From assembly GCA_900323505.1 (NCBI GenBank), contig OOIN01000005.1:1488001-1552000 (forward strand): a stretch of DNA of 64,000 nucleotides. Reading direction: 5' to 3'. This DNA is from Ustilago trichophora (taxonomy: Eukaryota; Basidiomycota; Ustilaginomycetes; Ustilaginales; Ustilaginaceae). The position numbers and the translations under genes are program-made. This document shows, piece after piece, positions 33,255 to 44,270 of the stretch. The notes beneath the pieces were generated by a model. It was not told the DNA's origin, ran no database searches, and saw only the letters and a list, made by a program, of their open reading frames with translations. Numbering within the stretch: position 1 is the stretch's first letter; every line of letters begins with the position of its first letter.

Positions 33255-34293
33255 CCCACTTTCTGCCACCTCTTCCTCGAATGGATTGCCGCCGTGCCCG
33301 GACCGGAACAGTCTGGCCCGCACCGATGGAACGGCTTTCTTGTTTCCAACTCGATCACTTTGAGGCAGGAGGAAGGGTCGATCACTCTGATTCTTTCATG
33401 GTCTGATGACAATGTATCGTCGGACTTGCATCCGATGCTGTCCTAGCGCCAATATGTTGTCGCACTTGGCTCGGCAAATGCGCTCGCGGCAAGGCCAAGA
33501 GCCTTTTAGTCTCGCATTGCCGCCACGTCCCATCAAGTTGACCGATGCCTAGCCTTGGCCGACGTTCCAAAAAACAGGGGATTGCAGCACTTTAAGCAGG
33601 CCAAGCCGAGGCTGTGCATGTCACAAAGTGAAAGCAGCAAAGCTTACAAGTAGGTCACAAGTTGACCGATAAGCCAGACAGCCGGCCAGCGGGTCAGCTG
33701 AAAAACGATCTGGTATCATTCTGCAACAGCTGGAAGCTTTATTAATTCTTGTTTGTCCGTTTCTCGCCTCGGCAAACGCGATCGTCGCATGAATCGTGCC
33801 CATCCCCCTCCTAAACGCCAAGCGAAATTGCAGCTACAGGGGAGTATTGTACTGTGCAGTAGAGCAACTATTAATATGGTCTTTTGACGATGGAATGCAG
33901 GCGGTCATCCAATCTCAGCTTTTTTCCAGACCGAAATCATGGGCCACAATTCGCAAAAAAAAAAAAAAAAAAACCAAAAAAAAAAAAAATCTATTTTTGC
34001 CGATCAGTGGCTCTGTCATCTCAGCAATTTGGCGAGTCCAGGGCGATTCCCGATCTGCTTCTATCGGCGGCGTCTTGTCTTCTCGAAAGTGTGTACGGGA
34101 CAGCACGACAAAGCATGCTGGTCGGCTCATATTGTCAAATTTGACTGAGCCTGCAAGAATGCAATCTGTTTTTCTCATGCCCATGCCTTGGAACTGCATC
34201 AACGCCATTTCCCAAGCGAACATCGGCTGGGTTTTGCTCGGCGCCCCTACACATAGTAGTCACCTTTGCACTGGATCCCAACTGCTTCCGACG

Positions 34294-34322
34294 GTACAGT
34301 ACTGTACTGTACTGTACAGTAC
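34294..34322. repeat. Cluster of overlapping GTAC(A/T)GTAC palindromes
   Basis: A 29-base block made of alternating GTAC and A/T-G steps, with GTACAGTAC at both ends and overlapping GTACTGTAC copies between. It lies in the middle of the gene-poor region and is the densest copy of the recurrent motif. Confidence 0.8.
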
Positions 34323-34732
34323 ATGGAGTCAACCTGTTCCCAATATCAGCTGTCAAGCAACAGCTCAAGCATTCAGAGTCGCATCTGCAAGGAGGCCCCT
34401 TTCTTGGACCCTGGCCGCTTTCGTCTTTTCATATGCCTTTTCTCTTCGTCCTGAACAGCGGATAGCATGAGCCGACGCCGCGTCAGTCCTTCATGGTCCA
34501 AGGTGTCCTGTACCAAATTGACTGGTTTTCATCGTTGCTTCACTGTGGCGCTCTCCTGTATCATGCCCCTTTGTCTTGTATCATGTGCAGACTCGCTTGC
34601 ACCGACAATATGGACGCATGTCTCGCCTTGCCACCACCCAGGTATCAGAGATAGCCGCAGCGCCACACCGAAGATGCAAAAACATTCAATCTTCCCGTCG
34701 GACACCTTCTGCTTAGCCATCTCTTTCGGAGG

Positions 34733-34741
34733 GTACTGTAC
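34733..34741. repeat. GTACTGTAC element
   Basis: A single copy of the recurrent 9-mer, about 440 bases from the cluster at 34294. Confidence 0.65.
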
Positions 34742-36165
34742 TTCGCTCGCTTCGTACTCATTCGAAAGCTCGGACCAGTTCGCAGATCCACACGACTGCA
34801 GCTAGCATTGCTTAAGCACCAAGCAATTTAGGCGGTTCAATCGCCGCCCTGCATCCACCCAGATTCAGCAGGGATTCATGCCGAACAGCATTCCAATCTG
34901 TGCAGATGCCACTTTGCTCGCGTATCCTTGTTCTACTCCGCCACATCGCATAAGCAGAAGAACGACGTCATGGCCCTCATGGGCCTGAGCGCAAAGCGGA
35001 GCCGGACTCTGCCTCACCCACTTGTCTTCAGTCGGCAACCAAGATAGACATCGACACAGATCTCTAGGTTTAACCTTATTTAGCCGCGGTCCAAGCTTAA
35101 CCCACACGGCGCAAGCCTATTCTACTGTACTCTCTCATAATAAAGAGGAGATGATCGACCGATTCATGCCGCTCGACCATCATGTGGGATGCCAGCAACG
35201 ACTCGAGCGCCACATGCACGCGTTAGGAGACAGAGGTTCGGAATCGAGCTACGTGGTACCATCTTTAGCTCGCTCGTCCGTTGCTGCCGCTACCACCGCG
35301 TTGGTCCACGGCGTGCAGAACAACATGCACTCTCGACGCATCTGCACGCCACCGCCTTCATCACAACAAACCTTGGTACATGTACCTCAGAGTCGGATTC
35401 CAAGCCGGATCTTGGACCTTTTCTCCGACTTTGCCTCTTGGCGTGACCTTGACGCACTGCTTATCTGATCAATCAACATCATGCGGTAGCCGATATTCAA
35501 TCCAGGTTGCCGCTTTGAAATTCCCCGTTTTGTCAACTTTGCGACGTATCGAGTTGAGGCTAGACCGACCCGACCCAACGGAACGGGTGACTACAACTTA
35601 TGCAGCGGATCTACCTTAACTTCACGCCCAGCAACCCGGGTCATCACCCGTGACAGCTATTCCTTCAACTCCAACCACCTTTTGCGACGTATCCGCCACA
35701 AGAGTTCGGATGGCGCCCACACCCACAAAGTGTTCGGATCGTGCCTGATGTACGCCATCATCAAGATTTGGCCTTCACATAATTCGATCGTTGGACAACA
35801 TTGGATGATCCGGAAAGGTTGCCAGTTTCGAATTCCATCGTGTGCCATGTCTCCATTCACAATGAGTCCGAATCAAACCAGCATGCACGCCTACAAACAC
35901 AAGATGATGCACGCTCCTCGCAAAGACCGAGATCCGTGAATCGCTTTCAATCGACGGTCCTTTTGGAAGATCTCTCGAATCGAATCACGATTGGTGCAAA
36001 ACGTCCATGCAACGTGAGGGAGTCCCACACCGTGAAAGAGCCCCCATCGGGTGGATTACGCCTCGACGATGACAATCGACATGGAGTGAGACACAAACTA
36101 CTGTACATCGTGGGAAAGTGTACGGCTCAACCTTTACTCCTCTCCATCACTGCGCCTTGGCATCC

Positions 36166-37806
36166 CTACACCTTGTACACGCAAGCACCACCAGCCGGCT
36201 GCGTATCGAAGCAAGCATCTTCCAACTGGGTCTTTGTGAGCTGCGGAAACCTCTTTGCATAGTACTGCGTCCTCATAGCTGAGATAAACACCTCAACCTT
36301 GGGCTTTGGCACCAGATGCACCGTGCATCCACCCCAACCTGCACCCGTCAGCCTGCTTCCCAGACTACCGTTCCTCTTTGCGATCTCGACGACCTGGTTC
36401 AGCTCGTCGCAGCTGCAGTTGTACAGATCTCTCAGCGAGTTTTGCGATCCGTCCATGAGTGCACCGAGCTGCTTGTAGACCTCTTTGCCATCGTCGTCGG
36501 CGGAAGAAGGCGATTGGTGCTGCTTGCACAGAGCCTGGAATTGAAGCACACGCAGCGCTTCCGTGAAAACATGCTTGGAACGCTTGTACAGTTCGAACGC
36601 CTCGGCACGGATGGGGAAGGAGCTGAGGAACTCCTGGTCAAACTCATCACCCGAAAAGCCCGTAAGCCTTTCGACGTCGGAACGAGGCAGACCGGCTTGG
36701 AAGGTGGAAGAGCTGTAGAGGGCTTCAACTTTTTCTTCGAGGACTTTGATGCGTGCAGCTTCCTCTCCCGATTTCTCGAGCGTCTCCTTGACGGCAGCGC
36801 TGTTCTCCATCTCGAGCTGCAATCGTCCACTGCCGCCATTTTCGGCAAAGTATGTTTCGAGCACACCCCGCAGATCTTTGCACGAGGCCTCCTTGGCAGC
36901 CTTGAGACCGAGTGACTTGGCGAGTGCGCGTGCGGCCATACGTGTCTCGACGACGCGGAGGTTGTAGTTGACGGGACCTGTGACCTTTTTATCCGAGACG
37001 ACGAGGGTGTTGACAATGACAAAAGTGTGGTCGGGGTTGCTAGGTGGCAGACGTGTAGGCTGCACTGAGAGCGTTGGGTAGAACGAGATGTACAACGCAT
37101 GATGAGGGATACTGAAGATGGATGCAGACTGATCCATGCCACCAGAGTTGACACCTACGAGACGCTCCGACTCGATGGCGACCTCGGCCATCTCCTTCCT
37201 ATCGATCAATTCTCGGGCGCCAAAAGCTTCGAGCACGACGATGCTGCTGCACGTTGTCATGGCCGCGCTCGAGCTCAAGCTGCTCTCCGGAGGGATTGTT
37301 CCGTCGACGAGCACCTCGATCTTGACCGGCCTCTTTGCATTTTTCTCGTCGAGCACGTTTGCGGGCAAGTGAGAGTGCAACCCCTTGAATGCGACCTTGA
37401 AATAGTTGGCCCAGCGCTCATCTCCTTCGTTGAGCAGCTCGACACCCTGGGTAGAGTGGTAGGCCGAGGAGAAGGTGTTGACTGCGAACCGAGTCGTTGT
37501 GTTCTTGAGCACGATTTCAACATTATCAGCAGGAGAAGAGGCGAAGGTGACCTTGGTGGCCATCAGGATGTCCTTTTCGATAGCGGCGGGGAAAACCGAG
37601 AATCCAACATAGTCAATATGCTCGCCGATGAGGTTGACACGTCCAGGTGCACGAGCGATAAAGTCGGGCTTGTCGCCGTTAAAAGCTGTCGAGAATTGTT
37701 TTGCGAGATCGTCCCATCGTGTGCCGTTTTTGAGAATACCGGCGGGGGAATAGATCTCGTCGAGGGAGCTGACGATTGGGACTGGGTCCGAGACTTTGGA
37801 TGCCAT
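36166..37806 (-). CDS. GAL1: Galactokinase
   Basis: A 546-residue GHMP kinase that phosphorylates galactose at C1, the entry step of the Leloir pathway in the cytosol. The galactokinase signature GRVNLIGEHIDY is at residues 55-66. The ATP-binding GHMP motif appears as PPESSLSSSAA, the GGMDQSAS block carries the catalytic aspartate region, and the C-terminal LTGAGWGGCTVHL motif is intact. The length matches eukaryotic Gal1. The frame stays open for 134 codons upstream, but the ATG at 37806 begins the conserved protein and the upstream part is translated leader containing a CAG repeat. No epimerase or transferase gene is in the window, so this is not a compact GAL cluster. A Zn2Cys6 regulator lies directly upstream on the same strand. 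An N-acetylgalactosamine kinase is less likely but cannot be excluded. Confidence 0.93.
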   Translation of the reverse strand: MASKVSDPVPIVSSLDEIYSPAGILKNGTRWDDLAKQFSTAFNGDKPDFIARAPGRVNLIGEHIDYVGFSVFPAAIEKDILMATKVTFASSPADNVEIVLKNTTTRFAVNTFSSAYHSTQGVELLNEGDERWANYFKVAFKGLHSHLPANVLDEKNAKRPVKIEVLVDGTIPPESSLSSSAAMTTCSSIVVLEAFGARELIDRKEMAEVAIESERLVGVNSGGMDQSASIFSIPHHALYISFYPTLSVQPTRLPPSNPDHTFVIVNTLVVSDKKVTGPVNYNLRVVETRMAARALAKSLGLKAAKEASCKDLRGVLETYFAENGGSGRLQLEMENSAAVKETLEKSGEEAARIKVLEEKVEALYSSSTFQAGLPRSDVERLTGFSGDEFDQEFLSSFPIRAEAFELYKRSKHVFTEALRVLQFQALCKQHQSPSSADDDGKEVYKQLGALMDGSQNSLRDLYNCSCDELNQVVEIAKRNGSLGSRLTGAGWGGCTVHLVPKPKVEVFISAMRTQYYAKRFPQLTKTQLEDACFDTQPAGGACVYKV

Positions 37807-38332
37807 CTTTTTTGAGAATGAGATAGGCGATGTGTTCGTGGTGGAAAGGGAAGCTAGAAGACGATACGACCAAGTTATGAAGAACACCGAGCAGAGTAGA
37901 GAAGAAGAAGAGACACGGGGGGACGACGACGAACACCGAAGGCACAACGTCACACGGCGCAGCGCATAGCGCATACTCCACATCACCAGCAGCAGCAGCA
38001 GCAGCAGCAGTTCGGCTTTACTTGCCATTTTCCAAGCGCAGTCTTCGTGGACGGCTCGTGCACCGCAATTGGCCGGTCTTTGACGCGAAAATTTCGTACT
38101 TTGGAAACCGACGAAGACCGGCCACCTCTCTGCCTTGTTCTCTTCGGGAATCATAGTCACACGAGCATCACCTCCTCCCTCTCTCTCACTGCTCTCTGTT
38201 CCCCGCACGCACTGAAAAGGCCGTCATCGTCGTAGCATGCATCCATAAAATAACACACAGAATCACACACGCACTTTGATATAAGCACACCCTCGAAATC
38301 GCATGTATTGACGATCAACCTTCTCATTGATA
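37807..38332. other. Intergenic region, galactokinase promoter
   Basis: 526 bases between the galactokinase start and the stop of the upstream regulator. It carries the (CAG)8 microsatellite and GA-rich stretches on the plus strand. Confidence 0.55.
37987..38010. repeat. (CAG)8 microsatellite
   Basis: Eight perfect CAG units about 180 bases upstream of the galactokinase ATG, read as CTG on the gene's strand. Probably in the leader or promoter. Confidence 0.9.
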
Positions 38333-41300
38333 TCAACCAAATAAACTCTCCATACCAGTCTCGAGCGTGCCATCTCCCGTCCAACCTGATCCGATGGTCT
38401 GCAGAATTCCTTCCCAATCGAACATCGCCTGACCCTGTACAGAGTGCCCTGGTGCAGCCAGTCCAGCCAATTGACTCGGTGAAGCGGCCATAAAGTGGTT
38501 CGCATGACTGCCGCTGCTGTTGCTCAAGCTGTGACCGTGACGCATAGCTGCTGGGTTGGCGGTGGATGAAGGAGCCGTGTTGACTGTAGTTGCTGTGGGG
38601 GTGGCGCCTCCTAATTTGGTGGAACCCGACATGACGGGAGTGTGGGCGGTGCTAGTTCCCGCAGAGCTGCCTTTGGTCGTTTCGGGGGATTCCATCGCTG
38701 TCGGGGTAAGAAGCCAGCCGTATGGGTCAATTGGATTTGTGCCTCCAACTGCACCAGGTGCTGCAGAACTGCCGCCCATAGTCATGGATGCGAGTGCATT
38801 GGTGCCGTCGAACTGACCCATTTCTCCGCCGCCTCCGCCGAGAGGAGTGGGCGAACCTGTCCCACCTAGATGATGAGAAGGTGGCATGTTGTGATGCATC
38901 CCCCCTGCGCTTTGCAAATGATTTCCAACCCCGGTGCTGTTCGACATGGTGGGAGTGCCCGGCAAACTCGTAGAGAGCAACCTGAGCGAATCGGCCGCCT
39001 GCTTCTCCTGCTCCACTCTCGTCTGCGCCGCCGTCTGACCCCTCCTCATAGGATCCTGCATCATCGTCGCCCGCATCGACCCCTTTGCCGCCGCCAACTC
39101 TCCCTTGCTCTTCTTTGCCAATTCTCTCGGCAAGAATGGCTCCAGTCGCGAAACAAGCACCTCGATCACCATCTGTTCCCGCTCTGCACTGGCATCAACA
39201 TTTCCTGCGTCAAAATTGCGTCGCAACTGGGCGATAAAGTTCTGCAAATACCCGATCCTCTCGTTCAAATCCGCCGTATCGATCCTCTCTCCCAAGCTAA
39301 ATCCGATGAGCAGAGACATGCCGACAACGATAGCAGAGTTGAACAGCGCATAAGCGCCACCAAACGACTGCGCCAATTGTTCCTTTGTCAAGATTCGTGC
39401 GTACTCCTTGCGCAGTCGCAGATCGTTCAGCGCCGCCTCTACGCAGACACGGCGAGATTCGGGGAATGGATGCTTGCCGTGTGATGCCGGTCGCAGCAAA
39501 TATGGGCGGTGCAGTAGGGATCGGTAGAAACATACCTCACCCAAAATCAGGTAGCGGTAGAAGGGCAGCAGAGGGTGATCTTGATCTAGACTGGTGTCGG
39601 TCTTGCTTTTGCCAGAACTGGACCAGTTGGATGCCAAGTAGGGCGGGAGGGAATCGACGAATTCTGCAATCATATCTTCGACTTCCAGCACACGGTAGTA
39701 GGCACGTGAGGTGCGACCGGAGGGTCCTCGAGACTGCGAACGCTCTTCAAAGCAGTGAGTGATCGCCTCGAGGCAGGCAGTGAAACGGTTTCGTGCCAGC
39801 AGATAGGTCTGACATGCAAAGCCGAGCGGTTCGAGATCTTCGCGCGTCGGCATCTCTGTGGTGTAGAATGTAATGGTCAGAGGACGGCCGAGGATGATGC
39901 TCCACTCTCGATCGTTGTGAATGACATGACTCCAGAGAATTCGGCGAGCGGCCACTTGCTCCTTGGGGAGACCGAAGGAGCTCCCGTCCCTATGCAGGCC
40001 TAGATCCAACGCGTCGCGAATCCACGATCCGATCTCATGCCAACTCGCTCTGGTTACTCGGATCACGTCCAGGTATCGCACCAGCACTCCATGGGCCCAG
40101 CAAGAGTCCAGACTGGCCAATCCAAGGGTCTCGCACAATACGAGTGCCTTCTTCGTTGCCCAGAAGAAGGCGTGTGATGTCGCCGATGACAGCGGCTGGA
40201 CGATGGGGGGGACTGATCCCAGCGTCAAGATCGCCAGCACCAGAGCGACAAAGGGCAACGTCTCGGCATCCATCCTAACGTCACTCGGTGTGGGGACACC
40301 GGCAACGAACTGTCGGAACCTATCGCGCAGTGTCGCTTCGTGCAGAGGCAGACGGGCCCAGTTGTAGTGTGCAAAGTAGGCATCAAAGTACCTCTCGCAC
40401 TGGTCGCGGGAGGGTAATGTCGCTCGAATGGCCTGTACGTCTGCTGAGGGGATTGGAAAACCTCTTCTTGTCGGATGCGGGTGGATATAGCTCAACAGCG
40501 CCTGTGGAGCCACATTGCCTACCCCAGCTTTACTATTGTTTGGCAATCCATTCTTCAACTGCAACGGTACAGCCTCCAGCGCACTCGTCCCCAAGAATCC
40601 ATCATTGTCATCCAGATGACCATCGGCATGACGATCCCCCTCGTTTTCATCGGGAACATAACTCGACCGTCTTGAAATCTGATCGTTCTGACCAAAGTCT
40701 ACCCCACGTGAAGAGGAAGATCCACCACCACCTGGTCCTCCCTCTTCGCCGAGACGAAGCCGAACTGCCTTTTCGGCAAGCGCAAGCCGCTGCTCGAGAT
40801 AAGAAGCATCGTTGAGGGCCAAAATGCGTTCGAGACGGGCGATGCGGGAAGTGGTTCGGGCGAGGTCATCGATCTTTCGATCGTCCCAGGGGTCTTCGTC
40901 TATGCGTTGACGCTTGAGCGAGGGTGTGTTGGGGAGGGGCAGATCGGTGTTGGTGTTGGAGCGAGAGATGCTGGCCCGATGGACAGTGCCCGTTTCGGAA
41001 GGGGTGGGGGAACCGGCATTGGCAGCACGGGCGGATGGTGGAGGTACACAGCGTTCTGGAAGACGTCGTTTAATACAGTTGTTGCAAGGAAAACGACGGT
41101 CGCACTTTTGCTTTCGGCGGACTGTAGCACGTGGAGTTACAGATCAGGGTCAGTACACAACTTCTTATCTATGATGATGGCAAAGTTGAGGGGAATGCGA
41201 GGTCGAGGGGCAACTTACAGCATTCGACACAGCTATACTGTTCTCTAGGTCGCTTTGCCGTCTTTTTGTCCTCCTTACTGTCATCTTTACTAGCTTGTTT

Positions 41301-41552
41301 CTTCGAAGACGATGCCGACGAGGACGAAGCGTGCGATACATCGGCTTTGATGGGTGAAGGGTCCGAAGGGTCCGAAGGCTCGTTCTTGGCCGCTCGAGGT
41401 GAATCATGGCTCGGATATGTATGCATACCTGCTCCTGTGGCGTATGAGCCACGTCCAGGTGTTTCGACGTAGTTGCGATCGCTAGACGACATTCTAGGCG
41501 ACGATGTTTTGGGCGGGTGCATGGAGGTACTAGAGTCGTAAAGATGGCTCAT
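38333..41552 (-). CDS. Zn(II)2Cys6 transcription factor, two exons
   Basis: A regulator of about 1040 residues built from two exons: 41552-41219 and 41121-38333. The 97-base intron has donor GTAAGT and acceptor CTACAG. It splits the zinc cluster after its second cysteine: exon 1 ends CVEC (C108, C111) and exon 2 opens FRRKQKC (C118), then DRRFPCNNC and a last cysteine near 136. A short coiled coil (about residues 190-230) follows. The fungal-specific transcription factor domain starts around YFDAYFAHYNWARLPLHE. The C-terminus is Gly/Ser/Thr-rich. Without splicing, the long frame loses its DNA-binding domain. The ATG at 41552 is the first in frame in exon 1, but a further upstream exon is possible. 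It lies directly upstream of galactokinase; a regulatory link is only a guess. Confidence 0.88.
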
Positions 41553-42129
41553 TCCTAGCCCACAAGTGTTATACACGAGCGCAAAGGGGGTTGTCGGGGA
41601 TGCGCAGTGTACTGTGTGGGATCGGTATGTCAGATGTAGGAGGTGGGTGGATGGATGGATGAGCGAAGGAAGGATATGGTTGAGATGGTCGCGAAGAAAG
41701 CATGGAAGGATTGCGGGGTGGGGACAGATTTCGGGAGTGTCCTGCCCGAAACAGACACGCCGAAAGTGAAGAGAGAAAAGAAAAAAAAAAAAAAAAAAAA
41801 AAAGTCAGGGAAAAAGGGAAATGCTAACACAGACTGTCGTCTCGCCGAGTCCTAAGAAAAAATAATAAAAAAAAGCGGGACAAAATCCGGGGCAGCCAAC
41901 GTGCAGCCAGTATCCAAAAACTGTCTTTTTTGTTCGCCTTTTTGCTGCCTCATTTTTTTTTGTTTCCCGAAAGGCTGAGGACGTCAGCTCTTACACTACA
42001 AGTGGAAGGAACGGCAAGCTTCTATCTCAGACAAACTCTCCAGGATCCAACACAACTGTATTGACAAACAGCACAGAAAGAGCAAAAAACAGCGCCAAAC
42101 AGCACAGAGAGAGCAAAAACATACACCAT
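41553..42129. other. Intergenic region, regulator promoter
   Basis: 577 bases between two minus-strand genes. It holds an A23 tract (41781-41803) and other short A/T runs; no gene or RNA was seen. Confidence 0.55.
41781..41803. repeat. Poly(A) tract, 23 bases
   Basis: Simple A run in the promoter region of the minus-strand regulator (T-rich on its strand). Confidence 0.9.
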
Positions 42130-43857
42130 CTAAGCTTGAGAGTTTTCCTGTCGAGGCTGTGCCTCCTCAGCAGTAGGTGCCGTGGGAGGGACCTTGTCCG
42201 ACAGCTCGTACTCCTCGACCGGCCAGCAAACAGACAGATACAACAGATTGAGCATGGTCACGAGCAAAAACACCCACTTGATGGCGTTCATGTACGACAG
42301 CTGGGCCGCGTGCCTCAGCGCTTCTGGCTGTAATGTGGGCACCAGCGATGCATCGTGCCTCAGGGCCGAGACGAGCTTCTTCACCCCTTCAACGCTGTCC
42401 TTGGGATGAGGCAGGAGCTCAGGGGTAATGTTGCGATACATCTGCGACTGGAGAAGCATCTGGAACATGGCTGTCGAAAGCGAGACTCCGACGACTTGTC
42501 CTAGACTACGGAAGAGGTAGACCGTTCCCGTTGCCACCGCAGCTTTGTCTTTTGAAACAGAAGCGATCAGCCCGATGAGCATAAACGTGAAAATAGCGCT
42601 GGTACCGAAAGCCTGTGGGCAGAAGGTCAGGTATTCAGCCCAAGCGCTGGTGCTTTCGTTCCACATGGAACCATAGGCAGTCGAAGCGATGTTGAGCAGG
42701 CAGCAGAACATGTTGGCATGCCAGTATTTGCCTGTCTTCTTCATGTAAAGTCCGGCCCAGAGACTACCAGCAGCAGCGGAGAAGGAAATCGGGATGAGAT
42801 GCAGTCCGGCTTGGCTGGCGGATTGCAGACGGACCGATTGGAACCACAGCGGAAAGTGGAAGATGGTTGCAAAATGAGCGAAGCTGCCGAGGAAGTAAGA
42901 GGCGCCGATGAGGGCAGGTGACTTGCGGGTGAGCAAGGAAAGTGGCATAATTGGCTCTCGGACGATCCAGCCCTCGACGAAGACAAACAGAACTGCTGTG
43001 ACGAGAAAGCCAAGGAGGAATCCCCACACTAGCGGATGTGAGAAGGGCAACAGAGATCCCGACAGGAAAGACATGGCGAGCAGCAAGCAGCTCGAAGAAG
43101 AGATGAGACCAAGTGATCCTAGATAATCGATACGGCCGAGCTTCTTCTGCCACGTTTGGTCTGATTGTTGGAGGGGAATATTGACGAATGTGCCGATACA
43201 GACGGCGCCGATGAGAAGGAAGGGTACTTGGAAGCCGAACGCGGTTCTCCAGCCAAAAGCGTCGTTGATGAATCCTCCCAGCGGGCCACCGAGTGCAGAG
43301 GCTGAGCCAAAGAGAATGTTTGTGATTCCTTGCCACAATCCTCTCTGACGCAAGGGGACGAGGTCCGTCATGCAGATGGACGAAGTGGTGAGTAGTCCAC
43401 CACCACCGATACCTGCAACAAAGCGTGCGACGAGAAGCGCATCCATGCTCTTGGCCACCGCACAGAGACATGTGCCCGTAGTAAAGAAGGTCAGTGCTAC
43501 GAGGAGGGCACCCTTGCGACCGATTATGTCGGACAATCGGCCGTAGATCGAGGAGAACGCGCATACGGAGAGCAGGTAGGACGTGCTCAACCAGCCCGAC
43601 TTTTCTGACGCCTTGAAAGAGGACGAGATGGAAGAGATAAGAGTGACGACGATGGTACCATCGAGGGCGGCCATAAAGAGGACTACCCATAAGCTGGCGA
43701 TAATGACGGCAAACTTGAAACCCTTGGGGTACTGCTCCAGGACGGCTGCTTCATCGACAGGTATGCCATTCTGTGCGGTGGCGCCGTAGCCTGCTGGTGA
43801 TGGTGATCTAGTACCATCATGTGCCTGGAGAGGCGTTGTCTCCGAAGCACCCGGCAT
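42130..43857 (-). CDS. MFS transporter, DHA (drug:H+ / Vba-like) type
   Basis: A 575-residue major facilitator with about 14 hydrophobic segments, the count expected of DHA2-type carriers. The first helix carries the LDGTIVVTLISSI motif, followed by GWLSTSYLLSVCAFSSIYGRL and the GRKGALL loop, as in fungal multidrug exporters and vacuolar basic amino acid transporters (Vba). The middle contains the GGGLLTTSSICMTDLVPLRQRG block typical of the same group. The N-terminal 45 residues and the last 30 are polar and cytosolic. The substrate is unknown; drug, toxin, siderophore or amino-acid transport are all possible. It is transcribed away from the ferroportin-like gene with 413 bases between the two start codons. 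Confidence 0.9.
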   Translation of the reverse strand: MPGASETTPLQAHDGTRSPSPAGYGATAQNGIPVDEAAVLEQYPKGFKFAVIIASLWVVLFMAALDGTIVVTLISSISSSFKASEKSGWLSTSYLLSVCAFSSIYGRLSDIIGRKGALLVALTFFTTGTCLCAVAKSMDALLVARFVAGIGGGGLLTTSSICMTDLVPLRQRGLWQGITNILFGSASALGGPLGGFINDAFGWRTAFGFQVPFLLIGAVCIGTFVNIPLQQSDQTWQKKLGRIDYLGSLGLISSSSCLLLAMSFLSGSLLPFSHPLVWGFLLGFLVTAVLFVFVEGWIVREPIMPLSLLTRKSPALIGASYFLGSFAHFATIFHFPLWFQSVRLQSASQAGLHLIPISFSAAAGSLWAGLYMKKTGKYWHANMFCCLLNIASTAYGSMWNESTSAWAEYLTFCPQAFGTSAIFTFMLIGLIASVSKDKAAVATGTVYLFRSLGQVVGVSLSTAMFQMLLQSQMYRNITPELLPHPKDSVEGVKKLVSALRHDASLVPTLQPEALRHAAQLSYMNAIKWVFLLVTMLNLLYLSVCWPVEEYELSDKVPPTAPTAEEAQPRQENSQA

Positions 43858-44270
43858 GCTCGGGAGCTAGTCTATGGAGGGATAGTGGAATGTATGATGG
43901 CGGGGGAGTGATGGCAAGGGGGAAAAGAAAACGAATCGCACGCCTGCAAGAGAATCCAAACTTGGGGTAAGTTAAGAGATTGTAAAAGGGCAGACACAGG
44001 ATCAGGGTCCCTCTCGAGACGAGAAAGACACCGGAAGAAAGCTTTCCGTAACAATGGCGCCAACGCTTTTGACACCTGTTGCATGCGCGTGGGGGAAACA
44101 GCCGTTCCAACAAGAGCAAGTACCAAGATTTAACATCCCAGAGTCTTGAAACATCCCTGAGAGCCTCGTGGCTGCAGCGACAGGTCGGGATCATGCAATC
44201 TTGCATGCATTCCCTCGTACAGCCATCGTAAAACTCGGTGCGGTCCATCACGACGACGGACGATGACGAG
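43858..44270. promoter_or_regulatory. Shared divergent promoter of two transporters
   Basis: 413 bases between the start codons of the minus-strand MFS gene and the plus-strand ferroportin-like gene. No GATA-type iron-regulator site ((A/T)GATAA) was seen on either strand. Confidence 0.5.

Larger units (their letters stand above)
28415..36165. other. Gene-poor region of 7.75 kb
   Basis: No supportable gene. From about 28560 to 29860 the plus strand is strongly purine-rich (GA blocks), i.e. pyrimidine-rich on the strand of the downstream regulator. Beyond this lie A-rich microsatellites near 30000-30030 and 31635-31680, a T50 tract, two A runs near 33955-33990, and two GTAC(A/T)GTAC loci at 34294 and 34733. 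Frames of up to 275 codons are either translations of pyrimidine-rich DNA or random. The 3' end next to galactokinase (about 35900-36165) is ordinary non-coding sequence. Confidence 0.5.

Noticed and set aside
32754..33446. A 230-codon plus-strand frame with a polyphenylalanine run
   Set aside because: The run is the T50 tract read as Phe; the rest has no protein-like features.
37099..37815. A 238-codon plus-strand frame
   Set aside because: Antisense shadow of galactokinase.
37807..38208. 134-codon N-terminal extension of galactokinase
   Set aside because: The frame is open but the conserved protein starts at the ATG at 37806; the extension contains the CAG repeat and no family match.
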